Below, one piece after another: positions 61,986 to 64,000 of a stretch of DNA of 64,000 nt. Below the pieces are notes generated by a model. The model was not told the origin of the DNA, searched no databases, and saw nothing but the letters and a program-made list of their open reading frames with translations. How positions within the stretch are numbered: position 1 is the stretch's first letter; each line of letters starts with the position of its first letter. Source of the DNA: RPQJ01 sp963846315 (GTDB lineage Bacteria; Pseudomonadota; Gammaproteobacteria; Steroidobacterales; Steroidobacteraceae). The DNA lies in the NCBI GenBank assembly GCA_963846315.1, contig CAWJVM010000006.1, positions 62,001 through 126,000 of the forward strand. Reading direction: 5' to 3'. Both the position numbers and the translations under genes were made by a program.

Positions 61986-63079
61986 GCGGCAGGAGGCGAC
62001 GGATTCCAGACGCGATCGCGGACGATCTCGATGCGACTCGAGCCGGGCAGGGATTCGACGAAATTTCCGCTCATCACTTGCGACGGAGTGCGATGACCGG
62101 GCTCCGCGGGCTTGCCGTCGAGCAGGTGCTGGGCAATCGCGAGCGTTGCGTGCACGGTGACGTCGTAACCGTTGGCGACACGAACACGTGCGGTCACCCG
62201 GTCGCCGCTCGGGGCCTGGGCCTCGCCCCAGACCAGCATGCCGTTCGACGCCCGCGCAGCCGCGTCCGGGCCGGCCGGACCCTGGGTCACCATGCGCTTC
62301 AGCAGACCCTGCAGGGGACCAAACCGCAGCAGTCCGCCGAACGTGTTCAGGCGCTTGAGCTTGGCGATACTGGCCGCGGGCATCGCGATGTAGCACTCGA
62401 TGTTGCCGATGCCGGTCGTCCAGTAGGCAGTGCTCACGTCGCCCCACGGGATCGTCACCGCCGTGCGCACACCCGCGCCGAAATCGATGTCGCGCTGCCG
62501 AAACGCATGGGCCACCGGCGTAATGCGACCTGCACTGCGGATGCGTCCACCTCGCGACAGGTTCTCGATGCTGGTCTTGAGCGTGCCGCGACTCGGCCGC
62601 CCAGTCGAGGCAAAGCCCAGCGCAAGGTACGTTGCGTCCGGCAGTTCCTGCTTGATACGCGCCGCGACACAATCCGTCGGCACGACGTCGAAGCCGGTAG
62701 CCGGGCACAGCACGACGCCTGCCTGCCGGGCCGCGGCGTCGCGTGCATGAATGGCTTCGAGTACGTCGATTTCGCCGGTGATATCGAGGTAATGGCTGCG
62801 CTGCCGCAGGCACGCCTCGACCATGGGTGCCGACGTGGCCGAGAACGGCCCCGCACAGTGCAGAGTCACGGTCACGCCTTGCAGCGCGTGGTCGAGTGCA
62901 CCGGGATCGTCCAGCGACGCGACGCGATGGTCGCACCCCAGCTCTTTGGCGAGGGCGGCGACGGCCACTTCATTGCGACCGGCCAGCACGGGCCGCAGTC
63001 CGCGGCGGACCGCTTCGCGCGCAATCAACTCGCCCGTGTACCCCGTGGCGCCATAGATGACCAGCCGGCCCGCGCTCAT
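61982..63079 (-). CDS. Saccharopine-dehydrogenase-like NAD(P)-binding oxidoreductase
   Basis: A 365-residue Rossmann-fold protein of the saccharopine dehydrogenase/trans-acting enoyl reductase group. The N-terminus has the dinucleotide motif IYGATGYTGELIAREAV, followed by LAGRNEVAVAALA. The centre has CAGPFSATSAPMVEACLRQR and YLDITGEIDVLEAIHARDAA, typical of this group, and ATGFDVVPTDCVAA. The substrate is unknown. The start overlaps the upstream gene and the stop overlaps the hydrolase (ATGA), so the three genes form one operon. Confidence 0.87.
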   Translation of the reverse strand: MSAGRLVIYGATGYTGELIAREAVRRGLRPVLAGRNEVAVAALAKELGCDHRVASLDDPGALDHALQGVTVTLHCAGPFSATSAPMVEACLRQRSHYLDITGEIDVLEAIHARDAAARQAGVVLCPATGFDVVPTDCVAARIKQELPDATYLALGFASTGRPSRGTLKTSIENLSRGGRIRSAGRITPVAHAFRQRDIDFGAGVRTAVTIPWGDVSTAYWTTGIGNIECYIAMPAASIAKLKRLNTFGGLLRFGPLQGLLKRMVTQGPAGPDAAARASNGMLVWGEAQAPSGDRVTARVRVANGYDVTVHATLAIAQHLLDGKPAEPGHRTPSQVMSGNFVESLPGSSRIEIVRDRVWNPSPPAA

Positions 63080-64000
63080 GAGGCGGGCAGGACGTGGAAT
63101 TCGACGCGGTTGTTCTGGGCGGCGACCGTGTTCCAGGTGCCGGCGGTCGTCTTTTCCTCCTGCACCGGGTAGGCCACAGGCTGGGTGCGCGCGCCGTTCA
63201 CCACTTCGACCTGGATGTCGCCGCCGGTGCGACGTCGCAAGGTTGCGATGAAATTGGCGAAGTCGACCGATTGCCGCTGCGCCGCCGACAGCGAGTCATC
63301 GAAGGGATTGCCGACCAGGTCGCACTTGCTCGCCGGCACGTTCACGTCGGCGGGTGCAAAGCCTTCGTTGGCACTGCCGCTGAGGCAGAAATCGCCGACG
63401 TAGGATTCGACGCGGACCCGGCCCTTGAACTGCTGGCTCTCGAGCATCGCAGTCATCGCGCGCAGCCGCTCGAGGCGACTGCCTGCCAGCGGAGCCTCGC
63501 CGTAAGGCACGTACTCGGTCGCCACCGGGCCCGAGGTCGCGGCCAGCGGCGTGTTGCTGGCCACCGTCGCGCTGGCCGCAGCGGCCGCCACCCTGGCCGC
63601 CGCCTTGGCCCGCTCGACCGCTGCCTGCGAGTCCGCGAGCTCGCGCGTGAGGGCCGTGTTGGTGAGATTGGCCTGCCACGCCACGTAGCCGAGGACCACC
63701 GCGGGCACGGCCGCGAAGAGCGCCGTGAGCAGGACCGGCCACCAATGACGGGGCGGTCGCGGCGGCGTGAGTGATTCTATTGAAGGCGGCGGCGGAATTT
63801 TGCCGATACTCTCCTTCATCTCGCTGGTCAGTCGGCGCGCGAACGCCTCGAACGTGGCAAGCAGGAAGCGCCGCTGCTCGCCGAGCTGCTCCTTGACCAG
63901 GTGCTGGACGGAATTGCGCAGTCCCGCCTGCAATTCGGACGCGAGCGTCGGGGTAAAGGCCATCGCCGCGGGCGAAGGCGCGAGCGGCGACGCCGACAGT
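63076..64000 (-). CDS. Membrane protein with OmpA-like C-terminal features, possibly incomplete at the window edge
   Basis: From the ATG at 63963 the product is 295 residues. A cytoplasmic helical start (LQAGLRNSVQHLVKEQLGEQ) is followed by a Pro-rich stretch, one transmembrane helix (WWPVLLTALFAAVPAVVLGYV), an Ala-rich coiled-coil linker, and an external domain with two cysteines (DFCLSG, SKCDL). The frame is open upstream to the window end, so the real start may lie outside. The end NNRVEFHVLP resembles the end of OmpA-type domains, but the rest does not match that fold clearly. Function unknown. It is the first visible gene of an operon with the oxidoreductase. Confidence 0.7.
   Translation of the reverse strand, partial: LSASPLAPSPAAMAFTPTLASELQAGLRNSVQHLVKEQLGEQRRFLLATFEAFARRLTSEMKESIGKIPPPPSIESLTPPRPPRHWWPVLLTALFAAVPAVVLGYVAWQANLTNTALTRELADSQAAVERAKAAARVAAAAASATVASNTPLAATSGPVATEYVPYGEAPLAGSRLERLRAMTAMLESQQFKGRVRVESYVGDFCLSGSANEGFAPADVNVPASKCDLVGNPFDDSLSAAQRQSVDFANFIATLRRRTGGDIQVEVVNGARTQPVAYPVQEEKTTAGTWNTVAAQNNRVEFHVLPAS

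Noticed and set aside
61110..62936. A 608-codon minus-strand frame
   Set aside because: It is a composite of an off-frame reading of the saccharopine-like gene, the true start of the YheT-type hydrolase, and an off-frame tail after the frameshift.

Overview
The window is high-G+C DNA read as a gammaproteobacterial chromosome. The core block pyrE, xthA, dut, coaBC, mutM, rpmG, rpmB, radC, coaD, rsmD, ftsY-ftsE-ftsX, rpoH (about 21.9-35.9 kb) follows the gene neighbourhoods known from E. coli and relatives. The mix of an A2M/PBP1c pair, a Ste24-like protease, MddA, a KstD-like FAD oxidoreductase and abundant GGDEF proteins would fit a Xanthomonadales/Nevskiales/Steroidobacteraceae-type organism. 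That lineage is an inference, not a determination.

Layout: 0-4.1 kb holds a sulfatase (cut by the window edge), a divergent LysR regulator and a radical-SAM sulfatase-maturating enzyme. A tRNA-Gly(CCC) follows. 4.5-7.2 kb has envelope proteins (a coiled-coil lipoprotein, ExoD, a small exported protein). 7.2-9.8 kb is a LysR/GST/LigB-type dioxygenase cluster. 9.8-11.4 kb is a stress-type operon (ferritin-like protein, YqjD, YqjE, YqjK-like). 11.6-20.5 kb carries rhlE, an M20 peptidase, the AlkX/YcaQ glycosylase, an FAD oxidoreductase, an HdeD-like protein, trmB, marC, a DUF6763-like protein and a Rieske protein. 20.5-35.9 kb is the conserved core block, interrupted by one large lipoprotein lipase of VolA/Pla-1 type.

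38.3-46.9 kb looks like an accessory segment. It holds a 5'-truncated SIMPL gene, a candidate sigma-54-dependent structured small RNA with its own intrinsic terminator, a frameshifted tyrosine-recombinase fragment, mddA with a divergent AraC regulator, a GGDEF-EAL fragment truncated at both ends, a double-GGDEF protein fused to DUF1810, and a Ste24-like protease between two stretches with no recognisable gene. 46.9-54.8 kb is the alpha-2-macroglobulin/PBP1c pair. 55-64 kb holds a coiled-coil protein, an acid phosphatase lipoprotein, a potassium channel, and a run of genes with frameshifts (a GDPD phosphodiesterase, an FGGY kinase, a YheT-type hydrolase). It ends with a saccharopine-dehydrogenase-like protein and a membrane protein that reaches the window edge.

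The two most interesting structures are not protein genes. One is the sigma-54 small-RNA locus at 38.67-39.0 kb: palindromic upstream site, -24/-12 promoter, hairpin beginning at the predicted +1, A-rich single-stranded tract, intrinsic terminator. The other is a family of five long inverted repeats built from heptamers (GGGGTTA, or GTGATTA in one copy), each sitting directly behind a stop codon. All calls come from reading the sequence; no database search was run.
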